Positions 47,745 through 57,786 of a DNA stretch of 64,000 nucleotides are shown piece after piece. The notes beneath the pieces are model-generated. The model made no database searches. It had not been told where the DNA came from and saw nothing but the letters and a program-made list of their open reading frames with translations. The translations under genes were made by a program, and so were the position numbers. The stretch's first letter is position 1. Each line of letters opens with the position of its first letter. The DNA lies in contig NZ_PTIX01000003.1 in NCBI RefSeq assembly GCF_002934265.1, positions 479,169 through 543,168 on the forward strand, in the 5' to 3' direction. Source of the stretch: Actinokineospora auranticolor. Its GTDB lineage: Bacteria; Actinomycetota; Actinomycetes; Mycobacteriales; Pseudonocardiaceae.

Positions 47745-48263
47745 GTGGTGGGGGCACTGGTGTTCGGGTCGCGAGCCGGGTTCGGCGTGGAGTTCCACGT
47801 CGACCGGGACCCGGACCTGCTGTGCGTGGACCTCTTCGTCGGCGGGATCCACGTGGACGCGCGGGACAACGCGTTCTACCCGCCGCTGTTGGTCAAGAAG
47901 CTCAAGGACGAGCTCGGCCGTTTCCGCGCCCCGACCGCGCGGCCCGCGGACCTCACCTCGTCGCCGTTGGCGGCGTTCCGCATCGCTGAGGACTGGACGT
48001 ACGACGACACCAAGGCCGGGGTGGAACTCGCGGCGCACCGATTCCTGGAGTGGGGCGAGTGCACCGATGACGTGCTCGCTTTCGCCTTCCCCGACGGGGA
48101 CCGGATCCACCTCACCTGCCGGGTGTACGGCGACGAAGACCCGCGGGCGTCGACGGTGAGCCGAGCGTCGCTCGTCGAGACGCTGGAGCACAGTCTTGTT
48201 GTCGCCGAACGCGAATGGTCCGCGCGGCTCGCCATCCGCCTGCGGGCCAACGACACCCCGTAG
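47745..48263 (+). CDS. Conserved-looking hypothetical protein
   Basis: The 172-residue frame starts at GTG 47745 with VVGALVFGSRAGFGVEFHVD and contains LCVDLFVGGIHVDARDNAFY, which suggests a beta-rich cytoplasmic fold; there is no signal peptide or membrane segment. I do not recognise the family. Codon use is typical for the host. It follows the NACHT gene on the same strand after 20 bases, so it may be a partner of that protein, although a -10-like box suggests its own promoter. Confidence 0.65.
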   Translation: MVGALVFGSRAGFGVEFHVDRDPDLLCVDLFVGGIHVDARDNAFYPPLLVKKLKDELGRFRAPTARPADLTSSPLAAFRIAEDWTYDDTKAGVELAAHRFLEWGECTDDVLAFAFPDGDRIHLTCRVYGDEDPRASTVSRASLVETLEHSLVVAEREWSARLAIRLRANDTP

Positions 48264-48269
48264 CGCCGG

Positions 48270-48449
48270 TCAGTCCTCGAAATCGTCGTCGTCGCGGGCC
48301 AGGAAGGTGGCCAGGCGCTCGACGGCGGTCTCGAACTCCGGGTTGTTGTCGACGAAGGCGCGCATGCGGTCGGCCAGCCACGCGAGGCTGACCTGGTCCT
48401 CGCCGCGTCGCTCTTCCAGTTCTTCGATGCCGCGGTCGGTGAAGTACAC
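48270..48449 (-). CDS. DUF6104 family small protein
   Basis: The 59-residue acidic protein begins MYFTDRGIEELEERRGEDQV and ends RDDDDFED. The start is GTG 48449, with AGGAG 6 bases upstream. This family is found next to kgd in many actinobacteria, as here, which suggests a link with the 2-oxoglutarate dehydrogenase complex; its function is unknown. It is separated from the kgd stop by a hairpin. Confidence 0.8.
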   Translation of the reverse strand: MYFTDRGIEELEERRGEDQVSLAWLADRMRAFVDNNPEFETAVERLATFLARDDDDFED

Positions 48450-48472
48450 CGGGTTCTCCTGGTAAACGGGGC

Positions 48473-48503
48473 GGGGCCGCCGGACGAGGTGTCCAGCGGC
48501 CCC
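48473..48503 (-). terminator. Hairpin downstream of kgd
   Basis: GGGGCCGC (48473-48480) pairs with GCGGCCCC (48496-48503), and an inner GGAC/GTCC pair extends the stem after one mismatch. It lies 17 bases after the kgd stop in the minus direction, ahead of the DUF6104 gene. Confidence 0.55.
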
Positions 48504-48519
48504 GGCCGTGCGTGCGTGG

Positions 48520-51500
48520 TTACTCGAAGGCCTTCTCGATCAGCGAGCGCTGCTCCAGCTCGTGCACCTTGCTCGACCCCGCGGACGGGGCCGACATCGG
48601 GCGGCGGGAGACGCGGGTGATCCGGGTCAGCCGGTCGGGGAACAGCTCCGGCAGCGCCAGGCCGTAGAACGGCCACGAGCCCTGGTTGGCCGGTTCCTCC
48701 TGCACCCAGCGGATGTCGGCGGCGTTCGGGTAGCGGTCGAAGATCGCGCCGATCTTCTTCTGCGGCACCGGGTACAGCTGCTCGATCCGCACGATCGCGG
48801 TATCGGTCTGGCCGCGCTTCTCCTTCTCGGCGGCGAGCTCGTAGTAGAGCTTGCCCGAGACGAACAGGATCCGGGTGACACCGGCGGGGTTCGGGCCGGT
48901 CGGGTCGTCGATGACCGACTGGAACCGGGTGTCGTCGATGAAGTCCTCGACCGGGCTGGTCGCGGCCTTGTTGCGCAGCATCGACTTCGGCGTGAACACC
49001 ACCAGCGGCCGCTGCACGCCGTCGAGGGCGTGCCTGCGCAGCAGGTGGAAGTAGTTCGCCGGGGTCGAGGGCACCGACACCGTCATCGAACCCTCGGCGC
49101 ACAGCTGCAGCCAGCGCTCGATGCGGCCCGAGGTGTGGTCCGGGCCCTGGCCCTCGTGCCCGTGCGGCAGCAGCACGACCACGTCGGACACCTGGCCCCA
49201 CTTGGCCTCGCTGGAGGAGATGTACTCGTCGATCACCGACTGGGCGCCGTTGACGAAGTCGCCGAACTGCGCCTCCCACAGCACCAGCGCGTCCGGGTTG
49301 GCCACCGAGTAGCCGTACTCGAAGCCCAGCGCCGCGTACTCCGAGAGCGCCGAGTCGTAGACCATGAACTTGCCCTGGTCCTCGGACAGGTTCTGCAGCG
49401 GCAGGTACTCCCGGCCGGTCTTGCGGTCGATGACCGCCGCGTGCCGCTGGGTGAACGTGCCGCGCCGCGAGTCCTGGCCCGCCAGGCGGACCGAGCGGCC
49501 CTCCAGGGTCAGCGACCCGAACGCCAGCAGCTCGCCGTAGGCCCAGTCGATGCCGCCCTCGCGGACCATCTTCGCCCGCCGCTCCAGCACCGGCTTGACC
49601 CGCGGGTGCGCGGTGAAGCCCTCCGGCAGGTTGACGTGCGCGTCGGCGATGCGCTCCAGCACCGAACGGGGGACACCGGTGGACAGCTTCGTCGGGACCT
49701 GCTGCTCGCCCTCCACCGACGGGCTCGGCGAGATCGGGTGCTTCTCCAGCTCCCGCACCTCGTTGAACACGTGCTCGAGCTGGCTGGAGAAGTCCCGCAG
49801 CGCCTTCTCGGCCTCCTCGACGGAGATGTCGCCGCGGCCGATCAGCGCCTCGGTGTAGCCCTTCCGCACGCTGCGCTTGGTGTCGATGATGTCGTACATG
49901 CCCGGCTGGGTCATCGACGGGTCGTCGCCCTCGTTGTGCCCGCGGCGGCGGTAGCAGACCAGGTCGATCACGACGTCCTTGTTGAAGGACTGCCGGTAGT
50001 CCATGGCCAGCCGCGCCACCCAGTAGCAGGCCTCCGGGTCGTCGCCGTTCACGTGGAACACCGGCGCCTGGATCATCTTCGCCACGTCCGTCGCGTACTG
50101 CGACGACCGCGAGTGCTCCGGCGCGGTGGTGAACCCGACCTGGTTGTTGATGACCACGTGCACGGTGCCGCCGGTGCGGTAGCCGCGCAGCAGCGCCAGG
50201 TTCAGCGTCTCGGCGACCACGCCCTGACCGGCGAACGCGGCGTCGCCGTGCAGCGCGACCGGCAGCACCGAGAAGCCGATGCCGCTGGCGTCGCCCTTGT
50301 TGAGCAGGTCCTGCTTGGCCCGGACGATGCCCTCCAGCACCGGGTCCACGGTCTCCAGGTGCGACGGGTTCGCGGTCAGCGAGACCTTGGTCTCGCCGTC
50401 GCCGAACATCCGGAAGTACTTGCCCTCGGCGCCGAGGTGGTACTTCACGTCACCGGAGCCGTGCGCCTGGCCCGGGTCCAGGTTGCCCTCGAACTCCTGG
50501 AAGATCTGCGAGATCGGCTTGCCGACGATGTTGGCCAGCACGTTGAGCCGACCGCGGTGCGGCATGCCGATGACGACCTCGTCGAGCTCGTACTCGGCGG
50601 CCTTGTCCAGCAGCGTGTCCAGCAGCGGGATGACCGACTCGCCGCCCTCCAGCGAGAACCGCTTCTGCCCGACGTACTTGGTCTGCAGGAAGGTCTCGAA
50701 CGCCTCGGCGGCGTTGAGCTTGGAGAGCACGTACTTCTGCACCGCCGCCGGGGGCTTCTCGTGCGCGACCTCCACCCGCTCCTGGATCCAGCGGCGCTCG
50801 GCCGGGTCGAGGATGTAGGTGTACTCGACGCCGACCGTGCGGCAGTAGGAGTCGCGCAGCACGCCGAGCACGTCGCGCAGCTTCATCCGCTCCTTGCCCG
50901 CGAACCCGCCGGTCGGGAACTCGCGGTCGAGGTCCCACAGCGTCAGGCCGTGCGAGAGGACGTCGAGGTCCTCGTGCTTGCGCTGGCGGTAGTTGAGCGG
51001 GTCGGTGTCGGCCATCAGGTGGCCGCGGGTGCGGTAGGCGTCGATCAGGCCGATGACCCGCGCGGTCTTGTCGACCGGGCCCTCGGCGAAGTCCTCCATC
51101 CAGCGGATCGGCTCGTAGGGGATCCGCAGGGAGGTGAAGATGTCGTCGTAGAAGCCGTCCTCGCCCAGCAGCAGGCGGTGGATCTCGCGCAGGAACTCGC
51201 CGGACTCGGCGCCCTGGATGATCCGGTGGTCGTAGGTGGACGTCAGCGTGATGATCTTGCTGATGCCCATCTCGATCAGCGTCTTCTCGCTGGCCCCCTG
51301 GAACGGCGCGGGGAACTCCATCGCGCCGACGCCCAGGATGGTGCCCTGGCCGATGGACAGCCGCGGCACCGAGTGGTTGGTGCCGATGCCGCCCGGGTTG
51401 GTCAGCGAGATCGTGGTGCCCGCGAAGTCGTCGGTGGTCAGCGCGCCACCCCTGGCCTTGCGGATCAGGTCCTCGTAGGCCTGCCAGAACTGCTGGAAGG

Positions 51501-52338
51501 ACATGCCCTCGCAGCCCTTGATGGAGGCCACCACCAGGTTGCGGCTGCCGTCCTTGCCGGGCAGGTCGATGGCCAGGCCCAGGTTCACGTGCTCGGGGGT
51601 GACCGCGAACGCCTTGCTGTCGGCCTCGGCGTAGTGCCGGTTCATGTTCGGGTACGCCTCGAGCGCCCGAACCATCGCGTAGCCGATCAGGTGGGTGAAG
51701 GAGACCTTGCCGCCGCGGGTCCGCTTCAGGTGGTTGTTGATCACGATGCGGTTGTCCGCGAGCAGCTTCGCGGGCACCGACCGCACGCTGGTCGCCGTCG
51801 GCAGCGACAGCGACGCGTTCATGTTCTTCGCGATCGCCGCCGCCGCGCCGCGCAGCGGCTTGCGCTCCTCGCCACCGGCCTTCGCCGGGGTCGCGGGCTT
51901 GGCGGGCGCCTTGTTGTTGGCGGGGGCCACCGGCTCGGCGGACTTCGCGGGTGCGGCCGAGGCCGTCGCGGGGGCGGTGACCGCCGGGGCCGTCGTCGCC
52001 TTCACCGCGGCGGGCTTGCCGTTGCCGCTGCCCGCGGCCGCGCCACCGGTCGAGGTGCCGCCCGCGGACTGGGCGGTCTTGCTCGTGGTCTGGCTGGGCT
52101 TGCTCGTGGCGGACTGGGCGCTCGCCGTGGCCGTGCCGCCCTTGGCCCCCGCCTTGTCACCGGCGGCGGTCTTCGCCTGCGCCGCTCCCTGGGTGGCGGC
52201 CCGTGGTGTGGGCTTGTAGTCCGCGAAGAAGTCGTGCCACGCGGGGTCTACCGACGACGGGTCGGCGAGGAACTGCTCGTACATCTCCTCGACGAGCCAC
52301 TCGTTTGCACCGAACTGGGACGCAGGACTGCTGGACAC
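48520..52338 (-). CDS. kgd: Multifunctional 2-oxoglutarate decarboxylase/dehydrogenase E1-E2
   Basis: The 1272-residue protein is the actinobacterial fusion of an E2 succinyltransferase-like domain and a thiamine-diphosphate E1. It starts with [20 protein letters not shown] (OdhA-type N-terminal helix), then an Ala/Lys/Pro/Thr-rich linker (about residues 40-115), the E2 core with [20 protein letters not shown] (catalytic His), and the E1 part with [18 protein letters not shown] and [20 protein letters not shown] (ThDP site). It converts 2-oxoglutarate to succinyl-CoA with the pyruvate dehydrogenase E2/E3 partners, or to succinic semialdehyde or 2-hydroxy-3-oxoadipate. GTG 52338 gives the conserved N-terminus. 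Activity in this class is controlled by the FHA protein GarA/OdhI, not in this window. Confidence 0.97.
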   Translation of the reverse strand: MSSSPASQFGANEWLVEEMYEQFLADPSSVDPAWHDFFADYKPTPRAATQGAAQAKTAAGDKAGAKGGTATASAQSATSKPSQTTSKTAQSAGGTSTGGAAAGSGNGKPAAVKATTAPAVTAPATASAAPAKSAEPVAPANNKAPAKPATPAKAGGEERKPLRGAAAAIAKNMNASLSLPTATSVRSVPAKLLADNRIVINNHLKRTRGGKVSFTHLIGYAMVRALEAYPNMNRHYAEADSKAFAVTPEHVNLGLAIDLPGKDGSRNLVVASIKGCEGMSFQQFWQAYEDLIRKARGGALTTDDFAGTTISLTNPGGIGTNHSVPRLSIGQGTILGVGAMEFPAPFQGASEKTLIEMGISKIITLTSTYDHRIIQGAESGEFLREIHRLLLGEDGFYDDIFTSLRIPYEPIRWMEDFAEGPVDKTARVIGLIDAYRTRGHLMADTDPLNYRQRKHEDLDVLSHGLTLWDLDREFPTGGFAGKERMKLRDVLGVLRDSYCRTVGVEYTYILDPAERRWIQERVEVAHEKPPAAVQKYVLSKLNAAEAFETFLQTKYVGQKRFSLEGGESVIPLLDTLLDKAAEYELDEVVIGMPHRGRLNVLANIVGKPISQIFQEFEGNLDPGQAHGSGDVKYHLGAEGKYFRMFGDGETKVSLTANPSHLETVDPVLEGIVRAKQDLLNKGDASGIGFSVLPVALHGDAAFAGQGVVAETLNLALLRGYRTGGTVHVVINNQVGFTTAPEHSRSSQYATDVAKMIQAPVFHVNGDDPEACYWVARLAMDYRQSFNKDVVIDLVCYRRRGHNEGDDPSMTQPGMYDIIDTKRSVRKGYTEALIGRGDISVEEAEKALRDFSSQLEHVFNEVRELEKHPISPSPSVEGEQQVPTKLSTGVPRSVLERIADAHVNLPEGFTAHPRVKPVLERRAKMVREGGIDWAYGELLAFGSLTLEGRSVRLAGQDSRRGTFTQRHAAVIDRKTGREYLPLQNLSEDQGKFMVYDSALSEYAALGFEYGYSVANPDALVLWEAQFGDFVNGAQSVIDEYISSSEAKWGQVSDVVVLLPHGHEGQGPDHTSGRIERWLQLCAEGSMTVSVPSTPANYFHLLRRHALDGVQRPLVVFTPKSMLRNKAATSPVEDFIDDTRFQSVIDDPTGPNPAGVTRILFVSGKLYYELAAEKEKRGQTDTAIVRIEQLYPVPQKKIGAIFDRYPNAADIRWVQEEPANQGSWPFYGLALPELFPDRLTRITRVSRRPMSAPSAGSSKVHELEQRSLIEKAFE

Positions 52339-52876
52339 GGCCGACTCTCGCCTCTATCCATCTCGATCTCGTGGTGAACACACTCAACGTCAGGCTAGTC
52401 CCCCGGTCAGGACGTTGGTTACTCAACCAACCGGCCGTGTTCGAGGTCATGTGTGCCGCTGGTTACTGTACCGATCGAGGAACCGATCATGTGCGCTAAG
52501 CGCGCGCCCCGCAGCCTCGCGGAACCCGCTCGTACGCCCCGGGTTCCGCGGGAATTCACCCACCTCGGTGATCGCCGAACGGTCGCCCAAAGGTCGCCGC
52601 CCGAACGCCCAACCGCGAGGAACGGCCGCCGAGCGGCACCCGCCTCGCCCGTCGAGACACCCGCCCCGCCGAGCGGTCCCGCCCGAACCCCCGCGCACGG
52701 GTTTCCCACGGCCCCAACACCCTTCCGCTCGACGCCGTCACCATCGACGGTCCGTACCGGCATTTACGCATTGTGCGCAAGACACCGACCGTGAGCACTT
52801 CCGGACCCGCGCTCACCGGTGCGCGATTTGTTGGTTACCCATCGGGAGAAAGGGCATGCGGATCTCTCGACGGCTT
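52339..52876. other. Intergenic region upstream of kgd with a palindrome
   Basis: In this 538-base stretch I see no gene with support: the open frames are Arg/Pro-rich and without ribosome sites. GTTGGTT-ACTC-AACCAAC (52414-52431), a perfect 7-bp inverted repeat, lies 76 bases before the kgd start and may be an operator or a leader hairpin. The rest should hold the kgd promoter. Confidence 0.45.
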
Positions 52877-55800
52877 TCATAACTCGCCCGGCGAAACCCC
52901 GGCCCTGGGCGCTTGGTCGACGGTCTCACCGGCGAGGTCCCGCGGCGCCGGGTCCATGGTTCCCAACTCCCACAGGCGCGCGTAGCGACCCCGGGCCGCC
53001 AACAGCTCGTCGTGGGTGCCCTGTTCCACGACGCGCCCCTGGTCGAGCACCAGGATCCGGTCCGCCCGGGCGGCCGTGGCCAGCCGGTGGGCCACGACGA
53101 ACGTGGTGCGCGCGCCCGCCAGGTGCGCGCTGGCGCGCAGCACCGCGGACTCCGTCGCCGGGTCCAGCGCCGCCGTGGCCTCGTCCAGCAGCAGGATGTC
53201 CGGGGCCACCAGCTCCGCCCGCGCCAACGCCACCAACTGCCGCTGCCCGGCGGACAGCCCCTGCCCGCGCTCGCCCACCGGGTGCCGGAACCCGTGCGCC
53301 AGCGTCGCGACCATCGGCAGCGCCCCCACGGCCCGCACCGCCGACTCCACCTCGGCGGGTGTCGCCCCCGGCGCGCCGTAGGCGACGTTGCGGGCCAGGT
53401 CGCCGGTGAACAGGTGCGCCTCCTGCGGCACCACGCCCAACCGGCCCCGGTAGCCCGTCGGGTCGTACTCGCGCAGGTCGACGCCGTCGACGAGGACCGC
53501 ACCCGAGGTGGGGTCGTAGAAGCGGGCGATCAGCTTCACCACCGTGGACTTGCCCGCCCCCGTCGCCCCGACCAGGGCCACCGTCTCGCCCGCGCGGACC
53601 CGCACCGAGAGCCCGGACACGGCGGGCTCCGTCGAGCCCGCGTACGTGAACCCGACGTCCCGCAGCTCCACCTCGCCCCGCAGGTGCGCGGGCACCGCCA
53701 CCGGCGCCCCCGGCGGCGGCACCGACGTCGGCGTGCGCAGCAGCTCGGAGATCCGCAGCAGACCGACCCTGGCTTGCTGGTAGCCGTCGAACACCCCGGA
53801 CAGCTGCTGCACCGGTGCGAAGAACAGCCCCAGGTACAACAGGAACGCCAGCAGCACGCCCGGGCTCAGGTCGCCATCGGCCACCCGGTTCGCGCCCACC
53901 ACCAGCACCGCCGCCTGGCCCAGACCCGACAGCATCGACACGAACGGGAAGTACGTGGCGATGTAGCGCTGCGCCCGCAGCCGGGTGCGCCGGTAGGAGT
54001 CGCTGCGCTCGGCGAAGCGCCGCGCCGAGACGTCCTCCCGCGTGTACGCCTGCGCCACCCGCAGCCCGGACACGTTCTCCTGCATGTCCGCGTTGACCGC
54101 GCTCACCTGCTCGCGGGCCTCCGCGTAGGCCACCGACGACAGCCGCTGGAAGATCACCGTCGCGACCAGCAGCACCGGCAGCACGGCCAGCGCCACCAGC
54201 CCCAGCGACAGGTCGGTGGCCAGCAGCGCGACCGTGACCGCCAGCACCGTCAGCACGCTGGCGATCGCCGTGGTGAGCCCGGTTTGCAGGAACGTGGACA
54301 GCGCGTCCACGTCCGTGGTCATCCTGGTCATGATCCGACCGGCCATCTCGCGCTCGTAGTAGTCGAGCCCGAGCCGCTGCAGGTGGGCGTAGCTGCGGAC
54401 GCGCAGCAGGTACAGCAGCCGCTCACCCACCCGCGCCGTCAGCACGGTGGTCGCCGCCGTGTTCAGCCACATCACCACGACCAGCACGGCCGCCACCACC
54501 GTCGCGGTGACCAGCGCGGCCCCCGACCCGGTCAGCACCCCGGAGTCCACCCCGTGCCGGAACAGCGCGGGCAGCGCCACCGAGGTCACCGAGTCGAGCA
54601 CCACCAACCCCAGCACGAGGGCCAGCGCCCACCGCGCGGGCCGCAGCAGCCCCCGCAGCCGGAACCCCGGGTCCGGCGCCGTCGGGTCCTCGCCGTGCAG
54701 GTCCGGCACCTCCCGCGCGGGCGGCAGCGCCCGCACCCGCGCCAGCAGGTCCTCGGTCGGCGGGAGGCCGCCCAGCGCGTCGCTCGTGCCACCGCCCATC
54801 CGCCCGCCGCCACCGGCACCCGTCATCCGGCCGCCGATCGAGCCCGCCACCCGCGCCGTGGCCGCCGTCGGCTCCGGCTCCACCTCGGCGGGCCACAGCG
54901 CGGCGGTCACCCCGTCCGGCCCCGGCACCAGCTCGGCGGCCGAGCGGGCGCCCGGTTCCTCGATCGCCTCGCCCGGCCCCGACAGCAGCGACCGGAACAG
55001 CGCGCACCGCGCGTTCAGCTCCGCGTGCGTGCCCACGTCCACGACCCGGCCGCCGTCGAGCACCGCGATCCGGTCGGCCAGGGCCAGGGTGGACCGGCGG
55101 TGCGCGATCAGCAGCGTGGTGCGCTCGGCGGTGACCGCGCGCAGCGTCTCGTGGATGGCCGACTCCGTGGCCGTGTCCACCGCCGAGGTCGCGTCGTCGA
55201 GCACCAGCACCCGGGGGTCCGACAGCAGCGCCCTGGCCAGCGCCACCCGCTGCCGCTGCCCGCCGGACAGCGTCAACCCGCGCTCACCGACCACCGCGCC
55301 GTAGCCGCCGGGCAGGGCCGCGATGAACTCGTGCGCCTGCGCCGCCCGCGCCGCCGCCTCCACCTCGGCGTCGGTCGCCCCCGGACGGCCGTAGGCGATG
55401 TTCGCCCGGACGCTGTCGGAGAACAGGAACGCCTCCTCGAACACCACCCCGACCGCGCCGCGCAGCGACGCCATCCGCAGGTCGCGCACGTCGACACCGC
55501 CGACCCGGACCACGCCGGACTGCACGTCGTAGAAGCGCGGCAGCAGCAGCGACACCGTCGACTTGCCCGACCCGGCCGTGCCCACCAGCGCCAGCGTCTC
55601 GCCCGGCGACACCCGCAGGCTCACCCCGTCCAGCACCGGCTCGCTGCGCGTGTACCCGAACCGGATGTCGTCGAACTCCACCGACACCGGCCCGGCGGGC
55701 ACGTCCACCGCGTCCGGCTTGTCGGTGACGTCGGGTTGTGAGTCGACCAGCTCGTACACCCGCTCCACCCCGGCCCGCGCCAGCTGGGCGTTGACCAGCA

Positions 55801-56716
55801 ACCCGGCCAGCAGCCGGGTCGGCCCGACCAGGTTCGCCACGTACCCGGCGAAGGCCAGGAACGTGCCCAGCGTGACCTGGCCGTTGAGCGCCAGGTAGCC
55901 GCCTAGGGCCAGCACCCCCACCTGACCGGCGGCGGGCATGGCCACCAGCGTCGCCGCCGGTCGTGAGGTGAGCGCCGCGGCGCGCATCCGCTCGGCGAAG
56001 AGCTTGCGCGCCGCCCGCTCCAGCCGGGTGATCTCCCGCGCCTCCTGGCCGAACCCCTTGACCACGCGCACGCCCGTGACCGTCTCCTCGACCCGCTGCG
56101 CCACGTCCGCCGCGCTCTGCTGCGCCGCCCACGTCGCCGGGAAGAGCCGGTTCCGGCTGCGACTGGCCACCACCGCCACCACGGGCGTCACCACCAGCGC
56201 CACCACCGTCAGCAGCGGCGAGAGCCACAGCATCGCCGCCAGCGCCATGAGCGCGAACACGACCGTGCCCACCGACAGCGGCACCATCATCAGCAGGCCC
56301 TGCACCAGTTGCAGGTCGGTGATCGACCGGGACACCACCTGCCCGGTGCGCAGCGCGTCCTGCTTGCCGCCGTCGAGCCGCTGCACCGCGCCGAACACCG
56401 CTTGGCGCAGGTCGTGCTGCACGTCCAGGGCCAGCCTGCCGCCCAGGTACCGGCGCAGGAACGCGCTGCCGAAGGTCAGCACCTCCAGCCCGGCCAGCGC
56501 CACCACCAGCCAGCCCAGCCGGTCGGTGCGGCCCGCGACCGCGTCGTCCACCACGAACTTGACCAGCAGCGGGCCCGCCGCCTGGAAGCCGACGCCGACG
56601 ACCGAGGCGACCAGCGAGAGCAGCACCAACGAGCGGTGCCGCCAGCACGCGGCGCCGAGTCGGCGGATCCAGCCGGGAGAGCCGGGAGAGGAAGTCACGT
56701 GGTTCAGGTTAAGCAC
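52877..56716 (-). CDS. Fused double ABC exporter (TMD-NBD-TMD-NBD)
   Basis: The 1279-residue protein joins two type IV ABC half-exporters. Half 1 has six helices and NBD1 with Walker A GTAGSGKST (near 377) and signature LSGGQRQRVALARAL; half 2 has NBD2 with Walker A GATGAGKST (near 1048) and signature LSAGQRQLVALARA. NBD1 has Asp in place of the catalytic Glu (VLVLDDATSAVD, near 505), while NBD2 has Glu (ILLLDEATAALD, near 1177). One ATP site is thus degenerate, as in heterodimeric exporters. The plan and length resemble Mycobacterium Rv0194, a multidrug exporter. A Gly/Met/Arg-rich linker (near 630-650) joins the halves. GTG 56716 has no clear ribosome site; GTG 56698 is an alternative. Confidence 0.92.
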   Translation of the reverse strand: MLNLNHVTSSPGSPGWIRRLGAACWRHRSLVLLSLVASVVGVGFQAAGPLLVKFVVDDAVAGRTDRLGWLVVALAGLEVLTFGSAFLRRYLGGRLALDVQHDLRQAVFGAVQRLDGGKQDALRTGQVVSRSITDLQLVQGLLMMVPLSVGTVVFALMALAAMLWLSPLLTVVALVVTPVVAVVASRSRNRLFPATWAAQQSAADVAQRVEETVTGVRVVKGFGQEAREITRLERAARKLFAERMRAAALTSRPAATLVAMPAAGQVGVLALGGYLALNGQVTLGTFLAFAGYVANLVGPTRLLAGLLVNAQLARAGVERVYELVDSQPDVTDKPDAVDVPAGPVSVEFDDIRFGYTRSEPVLDGVSLRVSPGETLALVGTAGSGKSTVSLLLPRFYDVQSGVVRVGGVDVRDLRMASLRGAVGVVFEEAFLFSDSVRANIAYGRPGATDAEVEAAARAAQAHEFIAALPGGYGAVVGERGLTLSGGQRQRVALARALLSDPRVLVLDDATSAVDTATESAIHETLRAVTAERTTLLIAHRRSTLALADRIAVLDGGRVVDVGTHAELNARCALFRSLLSGPGEAIEEPGARSAAELVPGPDGVTAALWPAEVEPEPTAATARVAGSIGGRMTGAGGGGRMGGGTSDALGGLPPTEDLLARVRALPPAREVPDLHGEDPTAPDPGFRLRGLLRPARWALALVLGLVVLDSVTSVALPALFRHGVDSGVLTGSGAALVTATVVAAVLVVVMWLNTAATTVLTARVGERLLYLLRVRSYAHLQRLGLDYYEREMAGRIMTRMTTDVDALSTFLQTGLTTAIASVLTVLAVTVALLATDLSLGLVALAVLPVLLVATVIFQRLSSVAYAEAREQVSAVNADMQENVSGLRVAQAYTREDVSARRFAERSDSYRRTRLRAQRYIATYFPFVSMLSGLGQAAVLVVGANRVADGDLSPGVLLAFLLYLGLFFAPVQQLSGVFDGYQQARVGLLRISELLRTPTSVPPPGAPVAVPAHLRGEVELRDVGFTYAGSTEPAVSGLSVRVRAGETVALVGATGAGKSTVVKLIARFYDPTSGAVLVDGVDLREYDPTGYRGRLGVVPQEAHLFTGDLARNVAYGAPGATPAEVESAVRAVGALPMVATLAHGFRHPVGERGQGLSAGQRQLVALARAELVAPDILLLDEATAALDPATESAVLRASAHLAGARTTFVVAHRLATAARADRILVLDQGRVVEQGTHDELLAARGRYARLWELGTMDPAPRDLAGETVDQAPRAGVSPGEL

Positions 56717-56813
56717 GGGGTGGTGGGCGCGGGCAAATCATCCGCGCCCTGTGGACAACTCGGGCCTATGTGGATGGATTCGCCCGAAAACGCCTGTTCC
56801 GCCCGCGAACGGG

Positions 56814-56851
56814 CCGCGCCCGGTCCGGAAACGGGTCCGGACCGGGCGCGG
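56814..56851 (-). terminator. Hairpin terminator of the two-gene ABC operon
   Basis: A 15-bp perfect stem (56814-56828 and 56837-56851, arm CCGCGCCCGGTCCGG) with an 8-base loop lies 24 bases after the stop of the ABC permease gene in the minus direction. It lacks a T-tract. Confidence 0.75.
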
Positions 56852-56874
56852 TCCACTCTGGTCGCGCGCCGCGA

Positions 56875-57786
56875 TCAGGTGATGTCGCGGTTGCGGTTGC
56901 GCAGCACGCCCGTGCCGAAGAACAGCAGCGTCCAGCCCGCGAACACCAGCGCGCTGAGCCCGAGCGACAGCGCGCCCGGCGTGCCCGCGGCCCACCGGAT
57001 CGCCTCCTCGATCTCGTCCAGCCTGGTCGAGCCGATGCTCGGCAGGCTGCCGCCCGCGTTCAGCACCGCGGACTTCACCTGCGAGACGAGCGCGGAGGCG
57101 GCGGTGGCGCCGGTGAACCCGCTCGCCGAGCCGTTGGGCAGCAGGCCGGGCAGGTGCGAGCCGTCGGTCTGCGCGAACAGGATCAGCTCGCCGACCGGGC
57201 CGACGACCAGCGCGTAGACCAGCAGCACCACGAGCGCGCCGACCGACGAGCCGATCAGCGCGCCGACCCCGAGGCCGAGCAGCGTCCACAGCACGGTCGC
57301 GCCGATGCCCGCCAGCGCGATGAGCGCCAGCTGGCCGAACTCCGGCATGAACCGGGGGTCCGAGCTGATCGCCGCGCCCAGGCACGACGACGCCACGATC
57401 GCCACGCCGAAGACCGCGCCCCACACCGCGTAGGCGATCGCCTTGGCGGAGAGCACCGCGCCGCGCGAGGAGCCGGTCAGGAACGAGGTGGTGATGGTGC
57501 GGTGGTTGAGCTCGGCGGAGATGGCCAGCGCGCCGAAGATCATCGGGAAGATCGTGGTCAGGTTGATGCTGCGGGTGACCGCGATGGCCGACCAGGAGAC
57601 CTGCTCCATCTGCACCTGCAGGCCGAGGAACGCGCGCTCGCCGGTCAGGGCGTCGAACGTGTCGCTGGTGAACGCGGCCCAGCCGAGCGCGGTGAGCGTG
57701 GCGAGCGCGACGGTGGGGATCAGCAGCGCCCACCACAGCCGGGTGCTGGTGATCTTGCGGAACTCGGCCTTGATGAGGGAGCCCAT
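56875..57786 (-). CDS. ABC-2 type permease
   Basis: The 303-residue protein begins MGSLIKAEFRKITSTRLWWA, the characteristic amphipathic start of ABC-2 permeases, and has six membrane helices (first near residues 20-38). HRTITTSFLTGSSRG is the cytoplasmic loop that meets the ATPase. It pairs with the preceding ATPase gene, whose stop overlaps its ATG (ATGA). The exported or regulated substrate is unknown. The frame continues open upstream through the ATPase gene, but that extension is a shadow. Confidence 0.9.
   Translation of the reverse strand: MGSLIKAEFRKITSTRLWWALLIPTVALATLTALGWAAFTSDTFDALTGERAFLGLQVQMEQVSWSAIAVTRSINLTTIFPMIFGALAISAELNHRTITTSFLTGSSRGAVLSAKAIAYAVWGAVFGVAIVASSCLGAAISSDPRFMPEFGQLALIALAGIGATVLWTLLGLGVGALIGSSVGALVVLLVYALVVGPVGELILFAQTDGSHLPGLLPNGSASGFTGATAASALVSQVKSAVLNAGGSLPSIGSTRLDEIEEAIRWAAGTPGALSLGLSALVFAGWTLLFFGTGVLRNRNRDIT

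Noticed and set aside
52453..52794. 113-codon frame in the kgd upstream region
   Set aside because: Pro/Arg/Thr-rich, no ribosome binding site, no recognisable motif; treated as non-coding.
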